From positions 205,114 to 269,113 of the forward strand of contig NZ_JARXRO010000018.1 in assembly GCF_029887935.1 (NCBI RefSeq): DNA of 64,000 bases, given 5' to 3'. Source of the stretch: Luteimonas kalidii. GTDB taxonomy: Bacteria > Pseudomonadota > Gammaproteobacteria > Xanthomonadales > Xanthomonadaceae. The notes under the pieces were generated by a model that was given only the letters and a program-made list of their open reading frames with translations, was not told the DNA's origin and did not search any database. A program made the position numbers and the translations under genes. Shown here in pieces: positions 51,001-60,309 of this stretch. The first letter of the stretch is position 1; each line of letters starts with the position of its first letter.

Positions 51001-54000
51001 GGCATGGTCGGCGCGCAGGGCCGGATGGGCGAAGACCATCAACCCCGCCAGCTGTTCGTACAGCTGCGCATCGGCCTCGCTGGCATTGATCTGGCGACGC
51101 ACCACCTGGCTGTGGGTCCAGGCCAGGTCGAACACGCGGTCGGCGAGGCGGCGATCGCGATACTTGTCGATCAGCGCGTCGCAGGCGCCGCGTTCGGTGC
51201 CCACGCCGGTGACCATGTCGATGGTCGCGCTGCGTCCCGGCGGCAGGGTGATCCGGCACCGGATCGCGACCACCGGATCGAGTACCGAGCCAGAGGCGTT
51301 CGACAGCGCCTCGTCCCGGGTCAGCGCCTGCGGGGCGAGCAGGGTGTTGCCGCGGCCCACGAAGCGCGCACGGTCGGTCTCGTACGAGAGCGCCTCGACA
51401 TCGGCCTCGTGCACCGCCAGCAGGTGGAACATCCACGGCGGCACCTCGTCGTGCCCGCGGGGACGGCGGGTGCAGACGATCGCCTGCTTCGCCTGCACCA
51501 GCTCGGTCTGCACGAACAGGTTGCTGAAGGCAGGATGCAGTTCGTCGGAAATCGCCGGCGCCAGCACCACCTCGGCGTAGGTGGTGACCTCGATCGTCCG
51601 CGCGGCGCGGCCGCGGTTGGTGATGCGCAGCCGCCGCAGCTCGATGTCGTCCTCGGGCGAGACCGCGATCTCGGTGTGGGTCTCGAAGCCGTGCTTGCGC
51701 CCGCGGAACTCGGCCTTTGCGTCGGAGAAGATCGCCTCGTAGCCGCCGACCGGGGTCGTCGTGGGCTGGTAGGCGGTCGACCAGAACCCGCCGCTCTCCA
51801 CGTCGCGCAGGAAGCAGAACTGGCCCCAGTGGTCGCGGGTGCCGTCCTCGCGCCAGCGCGTCACCGCCATGTCGCCGTAGCGGCTGTAGCCACCGCCGGC
51901 ACCGGTCAGCATCACGTGGTAGCGGCCGTTGGACAGCATCTGGATCGCCGGGCGCGCGGTGTCGGGGGTGCGGAACACGCGCAGCTGCGCGCCTTCCACG
52001 TCGCCCACCGGCGCTGCCGCGGCCACCTCGGCCGAGTGCGGGTGGAACACGCCGGTGCGCGGGATGCGTTCCTGCAGCAGCAGCAGGGTGGCCTGGAACT
52101 CCGGATCCTCGACGAAGCGCCGCTGCATCGGCTGGTCGCGCAGCAGGTAACCCAGCGCCAGCAGCCCCATGCCCTGGTGGTGGACCATGAACGAGCGGAT
52201 CACCGCGTGGTTCTGGCCGCGTGGCAGGCGCGCCGGGGTGTAGTCGATCGCCTCGTACAGTCCGAACCGTCCGCCGAAGCCGGCCTGCGACAACCGTTCC
52301 AGGTTCCGGCACGCGGCCTCGGGCGCGACCATCAGCGCCATCATGCTGGCGTAGGGCGCGATCACCAGGTCCTGCGCCAGCCCGCGCTTGAGGCCGAGGC
52401 CGGGCACGCCGAACGCGCGGTACTGGTAGTTCATCCGCGCGTCGACGACGTTGTAGCCGGATTCGGAGATGCCCCAGGGCACGTTGCGCTGGCGGCCGTA
52501 CTCGATCTGGCGTTCCACCGAATGCTTCGCGGTCTGGTCGAGCAGGGTGCCCTCGTAGCTGGGCATCACCAGCTGCGGCATGAGGTACTCGAACATCGAG
52601 CCGCTCCACGACAGCAGCGTCGGCGCGCCGTCGACTTCGGTCAGCAGCCGGCCGAGCGCGAACCAGCTTTCCTGCGGCAGCTGGCCTTGGGCGATGGCGA
52701 CGAAGTTCGCCAGTCGCGCCTCCGAGGCCAGCAGATCGTAGTAGCCGGCGTCGAGGCGCTGCTCGTCGACGCTGTACCCGATCGACAGCAGGCGACGTGC
52801 GCGGTCGTAGAGGAAGCGATGGTCCATCATCGCGCACTGGCCGGCGATATGGGCCAGGTGCTCGAGCTCCTTGATGCGTGCGCGTGCCGCGTCGCGTGCG
52901 GAGGAATCTTTCGGATCCGCAGGTGGTGGGCCCGAGGCCACCTCGCGCAGCGTTGGAATGCGGACGGACGCGACACGGTCGGGTGCGTGGGAGGCCGACA
53001 CCGGGGACCGCGACGCGAAGCGCTGCAGTTCCTCGCGCGCGGCGACGCATTGTGCGGCGAAGGCATGCGCCCAGTGCGCGGTCTCGCCCGATTCCGCGTC
53101 GTGCCCGGCCGCCAGGTCGGCCGCCTGGGTTTCGAGGTCGGCGAGCACGCGCCAGGCGTCTTCAAGGGTCCGCGGTGGCTCGTTGCACGCGGCCGGTAGC
53201 GCGATTGCGATGGCCCGCATCGCATCGCTGGCCGGATCCGGCTGCGCGGCTTCCACCACCAGGCCGAACGTGTCCGACAGGCCGCGGAACGTGCAGGGAG
53301 ACAGGATCGGCGCGTCGCGCAGGCCCAGCAACCCCTGGCGCAAGGTCAGCAGGTGCCCGGCGAGATTGCCGCTGTCGACCGCGGAGATGTAGTGCGGCGG
53401 CAGCGGTTCGAGCGTCTGCGTGTCGTACCAGTTGTAGAAGTGTCCGCGATGGCGCGGCAGCGTTTCCAGCGTGCGCAGGGCGTTGGCGGTGCGCTCGATC
53501 ATGCCGCCCATCGGCAGGTAGCCGAAATCGTAGGCCGCCAGGTCGGCCAGCAGCGACAGGCCGATGTTGGTCGGCGAGGTGCGCCGGGCGACCACGAGGG
53601 TCGGGTGTTCCTGCACGTTGTCCGGCGGCAGCCAGTGGTCGTCGGCGGTGACGTGGGCTTCGAAGAACGCCCAGGTGCGTCGCGCCAGGCGTCCGAGGAA
53701 CCGGACCTGCGATTCGTCGAGGTTGGAACGCTGCCGCGGCCGCGGCCTGCCCAGCCACCACATCAGCGCCGGTGAGGCGGCCCAGAGCAGCAGCAACGGC
53801 GCCGCCACCCACAGTGCCGCGGGCTGCATGCGCAGCAGCAGCACGGTGGTGGCGAACGCCAGCGCAGGCGCGAACCACATCGTGCGCAGTGCGCCGGCCA
53901 GGGAGTCGCCCAGCGTGCGCTCGACCTCGCTCGACGGACTCCACTGCAGCAGCCGTCGCCGGCTGATGACCATGCGCCACAGCGTGCGCGCGATCGCGTC

Positions 54001-56751
54001 GAGGCTGAACCAGGCCTCGTAGGGCAGGCACGCCAGGGTCAGCGGCGCGTGCGCGAAGTTGCGTCCGGTCGAGACACTCGCCTGGCGCAGGTGCGCCGCG
54101 AGCGGCAGGTCCGCCGGACGGTTGAACAGGTCCACCAGCGAGGCCACCAGCGGCGGCAGGAACACGATCGTCAGCAGCCACAATGTCCAGCCCACGGGAT
54201 CGGCCGCACGCGTCCAGCCCAGGACCAGCAGGGCGGTGAGCGACGCGGGAAACAGGCTGCGTCGCAGGTTGTCGAGCAGCTTGCCGCGCGAGAGCATCGA
54301 CAGCGGGTTGCGCTCGCGCGTCTTCGCGCGCGGCGCGCCGGCTGCGGCAGGTTGCACGGGCACGCGCGGCAGCAGCCAGGGCAGCAGCTGCCAGTCGCCG
54401 CGGATCCAGCGATGCCGGCGCTTGACGTCCAGCGCGTAGCGCGCCGGATAGTCCTCGTACAGCTGCACGTCGCTGACCAGTCCGGCGCGGGCATAGCAGC
54501 CTTCGAGCAGGTCGTGGCTGAGGATGCGGTTCTCCGGCATCCGGCCGGCGAGGGCGTGTTCGAAGGCATCGACGTCGTAGATGCCCTTGCCGACGAACGA
54601 GCCCTCGCCGAACAGATCCTGGTACACGTCCGACACCGCGCGCGTGTAGGGATCGATGCCCGGCTCGCTGCCGTACAGGCTGGCATAGCGCGAGCGGCGC
54701 TGTCCGCTCATGCTGATGCCCACCCGCGGCTGCAGCACGCCGTAGCCACGGGTGACGATCCGGCGCCGCGGGTCGAATCGCGCGCGGTTGATCGGATGGG
54801 CAAGGGTGCCGATCAGCTCGCGCGCGGCGTCGCGCGGCAGCTGGGTATCGGTGTCGAGCGTGATCACGTAGCGCACGCGCGCCAGCGCCGCGGTATTGCC
54901 CGCGATGCGGAGGAAGGCATCGCGCGCGCCGCCCCGCAGGAACGCGTTCAGCGCGGTGAGCTTGCCGCGCTTGCGCTCGAATCCCATCCACACCCGCTCG
55001 CGCGGATTCCAGGTGCGCGGACGGTGGAACAGGAAGAACCGGTCGCCGTGCTCGGGCGCATAGCGGGCATTGAGCACGTCGATCTCGCGCTGGGCCCGGT
55101 CCAGCAGCGCCTCGTCGCCCGGCAGCTGCGCCTCGGCGGCATCGAAGAAGTCAGTGAGCAGCGCGAAATGCACGTTGGGGTCGCGGTTGGCCAGGAAACG
55201 CACTTCCAGGCCTTCCACCAGCGCGGCGATGCCATGGTCGCTGCCGAACATGGTCGGCACCACCACCAGCGTGCGCATGTCGGTCGGCACGCCTTCGGCG
55301 TAGTCCAGGCGCGGAAGTGCGTCGGGCCGCATGAGGAAGGTCGCGGCCCGGTTCACCAGCGCCACGCCGAGCTCGCTGAAGGCGATCACGCACAGCGCGA
55401 GCGCCAGCCACAGCCATCCGGGCCGGTCTGCCGGCAGGGCCTCGTGCAGGGTCGCCCACGTGAACAGCGCCACCACCAGCGCGCCCGGCGCCGTATAGGC
55501 CAGCAAGGGCACGCGTCGCGCGGTCTTGCGCACGGTCCGGGTCACCCCGCGCAGCGACAGCGCATCTTCCAGCTCGCGACGTCCGTCGTCGATCAGGTAA
55601 TAGCCGACATGCGCGGGCAGCGCGTCGCTGCCGGCATGCGCCTGCGCCAGCTGCAGCACCCGGGTGGCGACCTCGATCTCGGCCAGGCCGCCGCGGCGGG
55701 CGATGATCTCCACGGTCTGGCGGTAGTTGTCGCGGGTGGCGAAATCCATGCTGCCGTAGGTGCCGGACGGGTCCTGCCGCAGGAGGGTGTCGACCATGCT
55801 CATGGTCTCGACGAACTCGCGCCAGTCCATCATCGCCAGGAACCGGAGGCTGCCGATGCTGTTGCTGATCGAGACCTGGGCCGAGGCCTGCTGCTGGTTC
55901 TCGGCCTGGACCATCTGTTCGATGTTCTGCCCGGCATCGGCCAGCCACTGTTCCACCCAGGTCAGCGGCAGCGCGAGCGCGGAGCTCCTGCCCTGCAGTC
56001 GCCGGGCGAACTCGGCGACGAAGGAACTGCTCGCCGGCGGCTTGGAGCGCACCATGTCCGCGATCACCAGCACCAGGTGCTTGGGGTCGGATTCGGCGGT
56101 TTCGATCAGCCCGTCGGCCCAGGCGTCGGCCTGGTTGCGGTCGATGCGGTCGTCGATGATGCGGGTGCCGATGCGGCGCAGGTTCTCGATCAGCGCCAGG
56201 CGCAGCATGATCGGGATCGCCCACAGCTCGCCGAGCTTGAGCGGGGTGACCGCCTGGTAGGCGCTGACGAAACGGCTCAGGCCCTCGGCATCGACCCGTC
56301 CGTCGCCGTGCGAGATGGCATTGAGCGCGATGTCGTAGACGCGCGGCAGGCCGGCGGAGGATCCGTGCTCGAGTTGCGGCAGTTCCCGGCTGTAGCCTTT
56401 GGGCAGGTGGCGGCGGGCGAGCGCGATCTGTTCCTCGACCAGGTAGATGTTGTCCAGCAGCCACTCGCCCGCGGGGGTCAGCGCGCGCCCGGCGTGGACC
56501 GCCTCGGTCAGCAGGGTGCAGGCCTGGTCGAGCACCTTCTGGTTGTCGCTGAGCCGCGCCAGCAGCAGTTCCGGGCCCGGCTTGGGCTTGAGCGCGTGGG
56601 ATTTCGCCAGTGCGCGCCCGTGCGTTTCCATCTGCTCGGCGCTGAACAGTTGCGCCCGCAGCGGGGGCTCGGGCACCGGGGCGCGGGGGCGCGAGGCCAG
56701 GCGGTGCCCAAGCCTCCGGAGCCGTCGTCTGTTCGTACGAAGCCAGCGCAT
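48016..56751 (-). CDS. ndvB: Cyclic beta-1,2-glucan synthase (NdvB-type, GT84-GH94)
   Basis: A 2911-residue inner-membrane protein. Membrane helices lie near residues 430-490 and 830-1000. The glycosyltransferase domain between has DTDTQLPRDAARELIG near residue 632 and RRHRWIRGDWQLLPWL near 780. A glycoamylase-like domain is centred on residues about 1380-1560 (LSWSGSMFEYLMPQLVMPSY, QNHAVIRSFMVHHQGMGLLA). Two GH94-type blocks follow, the last with TGDWNDGMNRVG near residue 2585, holding the catalytic Asp. It makes, trims and cyclises glucans used for osmoadaptation and, in Xanthomonas, virulence. The exporter NdvA is not adjacent. Monocistronic. Confidence 0.95.
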   Translation of the reverse strand: MRWLRTNRRRLRRLGHRLASRPRAPVPEPPLRAQLFSAEQMETHGRALAKSHALKPKPGPELLLARLSDNQKVLDQACTLLTEAVHAGRALTPAGEWLLDNIYLVEEQIALARRHLPKGYSRELPQLEHGSSAGLPRVYDIALNAISHGDGRVDAEGLSRFVSAYQAVTPLKLGELWAIPIMLRLALIENLRRIGTRIIDDRIDRNQADAWADGLIETAESDPKHLVLVIADMVRSKPPASSSFVAEFARRLQGRSSALALPLTWVEQWLADAGQNIEQMVQAENQQQASAQVSISNSIGSLRFLAMMDWREFVETMSMVDTLLRQDPSGTYGSMDFATRDNYRQTVEIIARRGGLAEIEVATRVLQLAQAHAGSDALPAHVGYYLIDDGRRELEDALSLRGVTRTVRKTARRVPLLAYTAPGALVVALFTWATLHEALPADRPGWLWLALALCVIAFSELGVALVNRAATFLMRPDALPRLDYAEGVPTDMRTLVVVPTMFGSDHGIAALVEGLEVRFLANRDPNVHFALLTDFFDAAEAQLPGDEALLDRAQREIDVLNARYAPEHGDRFFLFHRPRTWNPRERVWMGFERKRGKLTALNAFLRGGARDAFLRIAGNTAALARVRYVITLDTDTQLPRDAARELIGTLAHPINRARFDPRRRIVTRGYGVLQPRVGISMSGQRRSRYASLYGSEPGIDPYTRAVSDVYQDLFGEGSFVGKGIYDVDAFEHALAGRMPENRILSHDLLEGCYARAGLVSDVQLYEDYPARYALDVKRRHRWIRGDWQLLPWLLPRVPVQPAAAGAPRAKTRERNPLSMLSRGKLLDNLRRSLFPASLTALLVLGWTRAADPVGWTLWLLTIVFLPPLVASLVDLFNRPADLPLAAHLRQASVSTGRNFAHAPLTLACLPYEAWFSLDAIARTLWRMVISRRRLLQWSPSSEVERTLGDSLAGALRTMWFAPALAFATTVLLLRMQPAALWVAAPLLLLWAASPALMWWLGRPRPRQRSNLDESQVRFLGRLARRTWAFFEAHVTADDHWLPPDNVQEHPTLVVARRTSPTNIGLSLLADLAAYDFGYLPMGGMIERTANALRTLETLPRHRGHFYNWYDTQTLEPLPPHYISAVDSGNLAGHLLTLRQGLLGLRDAPILSPCTFRGLSDTFGLVVEAAQPDPASDAMRAIAIALPAACNEPPRTLEDAWRVLADLETQAADLAAGHDAESGETAHWAHAFAAQCVAAREELQRFASRSPVSASHAPDRVASVRIPTLREVASGPPPADPKDSSARDAARARIKELEHLAHIAGQCAMMDHRFLYDRARRLLSIGYSVDEQRLDAGYYDLLASEARLANFVAIAQGQLPQESWFALGRLLTEVDGAPTLLSWSGSMFEYLMPQLVMPSYEGTLLDQTAKHSVERQIEYGRQRNVPWGISESGYNVVDARMNYQYRAFGVPGLGLKRGLAQDLVIAPYASMMALMVAPEAACRNLERLSQAGFGGRFGLYEAIDYTPARLPRGQNHAVIRSFMVHHQGMGLLALGYLLRDQPMQRRFVEDPEFQATLLLLQERIPRTGVFHPHSAEVAAAAPVGDVEGAQLRVFRTPDTARPAIQMLSNGRYHVMLTGAGGGYSRYGDMAVTRWREDGTRDHWGQFCFLRDVESGGFWSTAYQPTTTPVGGYEAIFSDAKAEFRGRKHGFETHTEIAVSPEDDIELRRLRITNRGRAARTIEVTTYAEVVLAPAISDELHPAFSNLFVQTELVQAKQAIVCTRRPRGHDEVPPWMFHLLAVHEADVEALSYETDRARFVGRGNTLLAPQALTRDEALSNASGSVLDPVVAIRCRITLPPGRSATIDMVTGVGTERGACDALIDKYRDRRLADRVFDLAWTHSQVVRRQINASEADAQLYEQLAGLMVFAHPALRADHAVLLQNRRGQSGLWGQAISGDHPIALVRIADAANIELVRQMVQAHAYWRLKGLAVDLVIWNEDQAGYRQQLQDQIMGLVAAGVEANVIDRPGGIFVRPAQQLSHEDRILLQSVARVIVTDANGPLAEQVGRKTTAAPPVPLFVPTPLQQEAAIVEADPDTPPPPSDEVDPWPFDAVSDERILDNGMGAFSADGREYIIDLVPGQVTPAPWSNVLANAGFGCVVSDSTPGYTWAENAHEFRLTPWHNDPVGDASGEAFYLRDEDTGKVWSPMPLPVRGEGSYRTRHGFGYSVFEHVEDGIASELWVYVDLEAAVKYSVLRLRNRSGRPRRLSATGYVEWILGDLRAKSQMHVISEVDGDSGVLTARNTYNTEFAHRVAFFDADTPGGGDDRRSFTADRTEFLGRNGSLQAPAALLRERLSGKLGAGLDPCAAIQVPVVLDRGEETETVFRLGMGANWGEAVALARRTRGSGAAHDALDALRIHWLRTLGAVRVETPDPAVDVLANGWLLYQTIACRYLARSGYYQSGGAFGFRDQLQDTMAMLHAQPDRARTHLLRSAAHQFPEGDVLHWWHPPLDRGVRTRCSDDYLWLPVAAARYVEVTGDAGVLDERVPYIEGRQVNPDEESYYDLPTRSGLSENLYRHCVRSLQRGLRLLGERGLPLIATGDWNDGMNRVGERGQGESVWLGFFLYDALGRFSPLARARNDHAFAELCLEAAERLRQNLETHAWDGAWYRRAWFDNGAPLGSTESDECNIDSIAQSWSVLSGAGAPDRTRQALASLDKHLVRRDARLIQLLDPPFDTTAQDPGYIRGYVPGVRENGGQYTHAAIWATMAFAHQGDSAKAWELLGMINPVNHARDAGAVAVYKVEPYVVAADVYAVAPHVGRGGWSWYTGSAGWMYRLIVESLLGLQRRGDTLRIAPCIPAGWPEYALRYRYGDTVYRIRVLQQPSGSRPRGLVVDGVEQEGFVIALKDDHAAHVVEIVYSPGKVDATQTGVD

Positions 56752-57153
56752 CGGTCAGTCCACCTGGGAGTCGTTGCGCATCGCAGCATGGTAGTGCACG
56801 GCTGCGCGACAGCCGTGAAAGCACCCCCGTCCCGACCGGGTGGTCCGGATGGAACGCGCTGCGTCCGACTCGCCCGATTTGCGGGCCACGAACCTGGCGG
56901 CGGAGGCGGTCACCGGGCGGACTCGCCCGATGACCGGGTCCCGCAGGGCGAGGCGGAACTGCCGCGCGACCTGTGGCGTGCTGTCGGGTCCGCTGCCGGC
57001 GCTGCGCGAGCGCGCCTGCGCGCGGTGCGCTCGAGGCCGGGATGCGAGCTTGGAACGACGTGATCGCCACGCCTCGCCAGCCATGGCGAAGGTCGCAGTG
57101 ACGTCGCCGGGCCGATCCCCGATCATCGGCGCTCCGGCCACTCCCCCGCTGCC
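56752..57153. other. 402-base gap between ndvB and the EamA gene
   Basis: No gene is supported on either strand. It has a 12-base direct repeat GACTCGCCCGAT at 56867-56878 and 56920-56931. The second copy sits in a hairpin at 56907-56936 (CGGTCA..TGACCG and GGGCG..CGCCC around GACT). No promoter for the leftward ndvB gene was recognised. Confidence 0.5.
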
Positions 57154-58044
57154 ATGCCCGATCCCGAACCCCGCCCGCGCGCATCGCTGGCCACGACCGG
57201 CGTGGCCTTCGTGCTCGTCTGGTGCACGGGCTACATCGCCGGCACGCTGATGGTCGCGCATGCCGCGCCGCTGACGGCCCTGGTCTGGCGCTTCGGGCTG
57301 GCGGCGCTGGCCTTCGGCGTGCTCGCGACCCTGGCGCGTGCGGAGTGGGGCGATGGTCCGGCACGCGTGCACAGCGCGATCACCGGCGTGCTGATGCTGG
57401 CCCTGCAGTTCGGCGGGGTCTACCTCGCCTTCGCGTGGGGCGCGGGCGCGGGCGTGGCGGCGCTGGTGATCGGCACCATGCCGTTGCTGGTCGCGGCGCT
57501 GGCGGTGGCCGGCGGCGACGAGCGCCTGCGCGCATCGCAATGGGCCGGAATGGCGCTCGGCCTGGCGGGCGTGGCCCTGGTGGTCGCCGACCGGATCGAT
57601 GGACACACCCCCTGGCCGGCCTGGCTGGCGCTGCTGGCCGGCCTGGTCGGCATCAGCGTCGGCACGCTGTACCAGAAGCGGCACGCCTCGCGGATCGACC
57701 TGCGCGCCGGGCTCGCGCTGCAGAACGCCGCGGCGACGCTGCTGCTGCTGCCCGGGGCCTGGTGGCTGGAAGGCCTGCGCTACGCACACGCGGCGGAGTT
57801 CTACCTGCCGATGTTGTGGACGGTCGTGGTCAACTCGCTGGGCGGCTTCGCGCTGCTGTTCGTGCTCATCCGGCGCGGTGCCGCGACCGGCGTCGCCGCC
57901 CTGTTCTTCCTGATGCCGCCGGTGACCGCGGTGTTCGCCGTCTGGATCCTCGGCGAGCATTTCACCGCGCTGAAGGCCGCCGGGTTCGCGTTGGCCGCGC
58001 TGGGCGTGTGGCTGGCGACGCGACAGGCGCGCGTGCCGGCTTGA
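57154..58044 (+). CDS. EamA-family (DMT) transporter
   Basis: A 296-residue inner-membrane carrier with ten hydrophobic helices in two EamA repeats (first about residues 10-138, second about 150-290). Repeat endings WAGMALGLAGVALVVADR and LKAAGFALAALGVWLATR are typical. The PPVTAVFAVWILGE motif marks helix 9. Family members export amino acids and other metabolites; the substrate is not readable. Monocistronic, followed by a 9-bp hairpin. Confidence 0.9.
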   Translation: MPDPEPRPRASLATTGVAFVLVWCTGYIAGTLMVAHAAPLTALVWRFGLAALAFGVLATLARAEWGDGPARVHSAITGVLMLALQFGGVYLAFAWGAGAGVAALVIGTMPLLVAALAVAGGDERLRASQWAGMALGLAGVALVVADRIDGHTPWPAWLALLAGLVGISVGTLYQKRHASRIDLRAGLALQNAAATLLLLPGAWWLEGLRYAHAAEFYLPMLWTVVVNSLGGFALLFVLIRRGAATGVAALFFLMPPVTAVFAVWILGEHFTALKAAGFALAALGVWLATRQARVPA

Positions 58045-58053
58045 TCATGGGCC

Positions 58054-58074
58054 GCGGCGGACCGGGTCCGCCGC
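58054..58074 (+). terminator. Hairpin after the EamA gene
   Basis: A perfect 9-bp stem (GCGGCGGAC / GTCCGCCGC) with a CGG loop starts nine bases past the stop. No T-run follows. Confidence 0.5.
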
Positions 58075-58323
58075 GCGCTCGGCGATTCTGATCGTAGACG
58101 CGTTGGTGTTGCCGCGTGGCAGGGAGTAGTGGCCGAAGAGCGACCACGCGCAGGCCCTCCATGCCACGCACGCGCAGCTGCGGATCGCGTGGGCGAACCG
58201 GGTGCACGGGCATTGGCGCAAGACATCGGCGTGCGACAGGCACCGGGTGCGTGCAGATGCCCGGGCGGTAGCGGGCGGCGCGACGTTCGGCTACCGTTTG
58301 CGCGGCCCCCGCCTGGACCCGCC

Positions 58324-59703
58324 ATGAGCGACGCACCCGAGCCACACGACTCCGCGGGACGGGCCGCCCGGCTGCGCGCCGCGCTCGCCGAGTCGCCGCC
58401 GCTGCTGTGGTCGTTCCTCTACTTCTTCTGCCTGCTCAGCGGCTACTACGTGCTGCGGCCGGTGCGCGAGGCGATGGTCGCCTCCAGCGACATCGCCGCG
58501 GTGTTCCCGCAGGCGCTGGTGGCGGCCTTCGACCGGCGCGGGATCGCGCTGGGCGAATTCGTCCCGCAGTTCATCTTCACCGCGGTGTTCGTGATCATGC
58601 TGCTGCTGCAGCCGGTCTACGGGTGGCTGGTGAGCCGGTTCCCGCGGCGCGTGTTCCTGCCGGTGATCTACGGGTTCTTCATCGCCACCCTGCTCGCGTT
58701 CCACGCGATGTTCGACAGCGGCGTGGCCGGGCGCGGACTGGCGTTCGTGCTGTGGCTGACGGTGTTCAACCTGTTCGCGGTGGCCGTGTTCTGGAGCTTC
58801 ATGGCCGACGTGTACACCAACGCGCAGGCGCGCCGCTACTACGGCTATATCGGCGCGGCGGGGACGATCGGGGCCTTCCTGGGGCCGGCGCTCACCGGGC
58901 TGCTGGTGCAGCGGGTGGGGATCCCGAACATGATGCTGGTCTCGTGCGCGCTGCTGGCGGTGTGCGTGGTGTGCATCCTGCGCCTGCGGCCGCACGCGGT
59001 GCTGCGCGAGCAGGCCCAGGGCCAGCGCAGCGGCGAGGTGCCCATGGGCGGAGAGGTGCTGGCGGGCCTGAAGCTGGTGGCCCGCGAGCCCCTGCTGCGC
59101 TGGCTGGCGCTGATGGTGGTGCTGGGCGTCGGGGTGGGCACCCTGCTGTACAACGAGCAGATCGCGATCGCGCGCGCCGCGTTCCAGACCGCCGAGCAGC
59201 GCACCGCGTACTTCTCGCGGATCGACCTCGCGGTCAACACGCTGACCCTGGTGGTGCAGCTGCTGGTCACGCGCGCGCTGATGTCGCGGTTCGGCATCGC
59301 GCCGGCGCTGCTGATCCCGGGCGCGGCGATCATCCTCGGCTTCTCGGTCCTGTCCGCCTCGCCGCTGCCGATCCTGATCGCGATCGTGCAGGTGGTCACG
59401 CGCGCCAGCGAGTTCTCGCTGGCCAAGCCCGCGCGCGAAACCATCTACACCCGGGTCGGCCGCGAGTGGCGCTACAAGGCCGGCGCGGCGATCGACACGG
59501 TGATCTACCGCGGCGGCGACCTGACCTTCGTCTGGGTGCACAAGGCGCTGTCGGCGTTCGGTTCGAACGTGGTCTTCGGCGCCGGCCTCGCCATCGCCTC
59601 GGCGATGACGTTCAGCGCCTGGCGGCTGCTGCGCGAGGAAGCGAAGCTGCCGTCCGAGCGGACCCAAAAGCCAATGCCCTCGAAGCGCCCATCGGCGCCC
59701 TGA
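58324..59703 (+). CDS. MFS-fold carrier of the NTP/NDP exchange (ATP/ADP translocase-like) group
   Basis: A 459-residue inner-membrane carrier with about 12 helices. It has LLWSFLYFFCLLSGYYVLRP with VREAM at the start, PVYGWLVSRFPRRVFLPVIY, FWSFMADVYTNAQARRYYGY and AKPARETIYTRVGREWRYKA near the end. These blocks are those of the TLC-related NTP/NDP-exchange family annotated in many free-living bacteria. The name comes from obligate intracellular bacteria that import host ATP. Here a nucleotide or other anion role is unproven. The ATG at 58324 sits just before the first conserved block. It converges on a REP unit. Confidence 0.82.
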   Translation: MSDAPEPHDSAGRAARLRAALAESPPLLWSFLYFFCLLSGYYVLRPVREAMVASSDIAAVFPQALVAAFDRRGIALGEFVPQFIFTAVFVIMLLLQPVYGWLVSRFPRRVFLPVIYGFFIATLLAFHAMFDSGVAGRGLAFVLWLTVFNLFAVAVFWSFMADVYTNAQARRYYGYIGAAGTIGAFLGPALTGLLVQRVGIPNMMLVSCALLAVCVVCILRLRPHAVLREQAQGQRSGEVPMGGEVLAGLKLVAREPLLRWLALMVVLGVGVGTLLYNEQIAIARAAFQTAEQRTAYFSRIDLAVNTLTLVVQLLVTRALMSRFGIAPALLIPGAAIILGFSVLSASPLPILIAIVQVVTRASEFSLAKPARETIYTRVGREWRYKAGAAIDTVIYRGGDLTFVWVHKALSAFGSNVVFGAGLAIASAMTFSAWRLLREEAKLPSERTQKPMPSKRPSAP

Positions 59704-59816
59704 ATCCGCGGGTGTCCGCGCCGGGCGCGGCACGCCCGTGTAGCAATCTGCGTACCCGATGCCGATCACGTCCACCGGAAGCGGGAGCGGCATGCCACAA
59801 GGCGTCTGCGCCCACC

Positions 59817-59850
59817 GTAGCCCGGATAAGGCCGCAGGCCGCATCCGGGG
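59817..59850 (-). repeat. REP-like hairpin element
   Basis: On the minus strand it reads CCCCGGATGCGGCCTGCGGC then CTTATCCGGGCTAC, a variant of the 22228/22301 units with a longer middle. It lies between convergent genes and probably acts as a bidirectional terminator. Confidence 0.8.
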
Positions 59851-59875
59851 CCGACCGCCGGAAGGCGTCAGCGCC

Positions 59876-60253
59876 TCAACGCAGCAAAGGTGCGGCGAAC
59901 AAGATCGCCCCGAGCACGAACAGCGCGGTCAGGACATGGACCAGCGGGCGGTTCACCCGCAGCCACACCAATTGGGTCAGCGTGCGCAGGATCCAGAACC
60001 CGGACATCCCCGCCAGCAGCGCCCGTCCGAGCGCAGTGCCGGCCAGTTCGTCCGGGTAGGACAGGCACAGCAGGCCCGCGCCGAGGAAGACCCAGATCAG
60101 CTGCACGTTGGCGATCGGCAGGATCGCCCGATTCGCGACCGTGGTCGACGCCAGCGTGCGCGGCCAGCCGAACAACCGCCAGAACGCGAGATGGAAGGCG
60201 GCAAAGGCGAAGCTGTGCAGCGCGCAGAGCAGGAGCAGGGTGTCGGCATGCAT
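59876..60253 (-). CDS. Small four-helix membrane protein, unknown function
   Basis: A 125-residue hydrophobic protein with four helices: LLLCALHSFAFAAFHLAFW, VQLIWVFLGAGLLCL, GRALLAGMSGFWILRTL and HVLTALFVLGAILFA. Motifs include FHLAFWRLFGWP and NRAILPIANVQ. I recognise similar proteins as uncharacterised in Xanthomonadaceae, without a named function. The start is ATG 60253 behind GGAGAGAA. It lies in a minus-strand series with the DUF4442 gene, 56 bases downstream of it. Confidence 0.65.
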   Translation of the reverse strand: MHADTLLLLCALHSFAFAAFHLAFWRLFGWPRTLASTTVANRAILPIANVQLIWVFLGAGLLCLSYPDELAGTALGRALLAGMSGFWILRTLTQLVWLRVNRPLVHVLTALFVLGAILFAAPLLR

Positions 60254-60309
60254 CGAAGTTCTCTCCGGCGGGCGACGCCACGTTTGGCCCGTGGCCGCGG
60301 CCTCCGCGC

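Noticed and set aside
48361-53199. A 1612-residue plus-strand ORF inside ndvB
   Set aside because: It mirrors the NdvB frame and has only low-complexity His/Arg/Gly/Val composition. NdvB motifs run without break on the minus strand.
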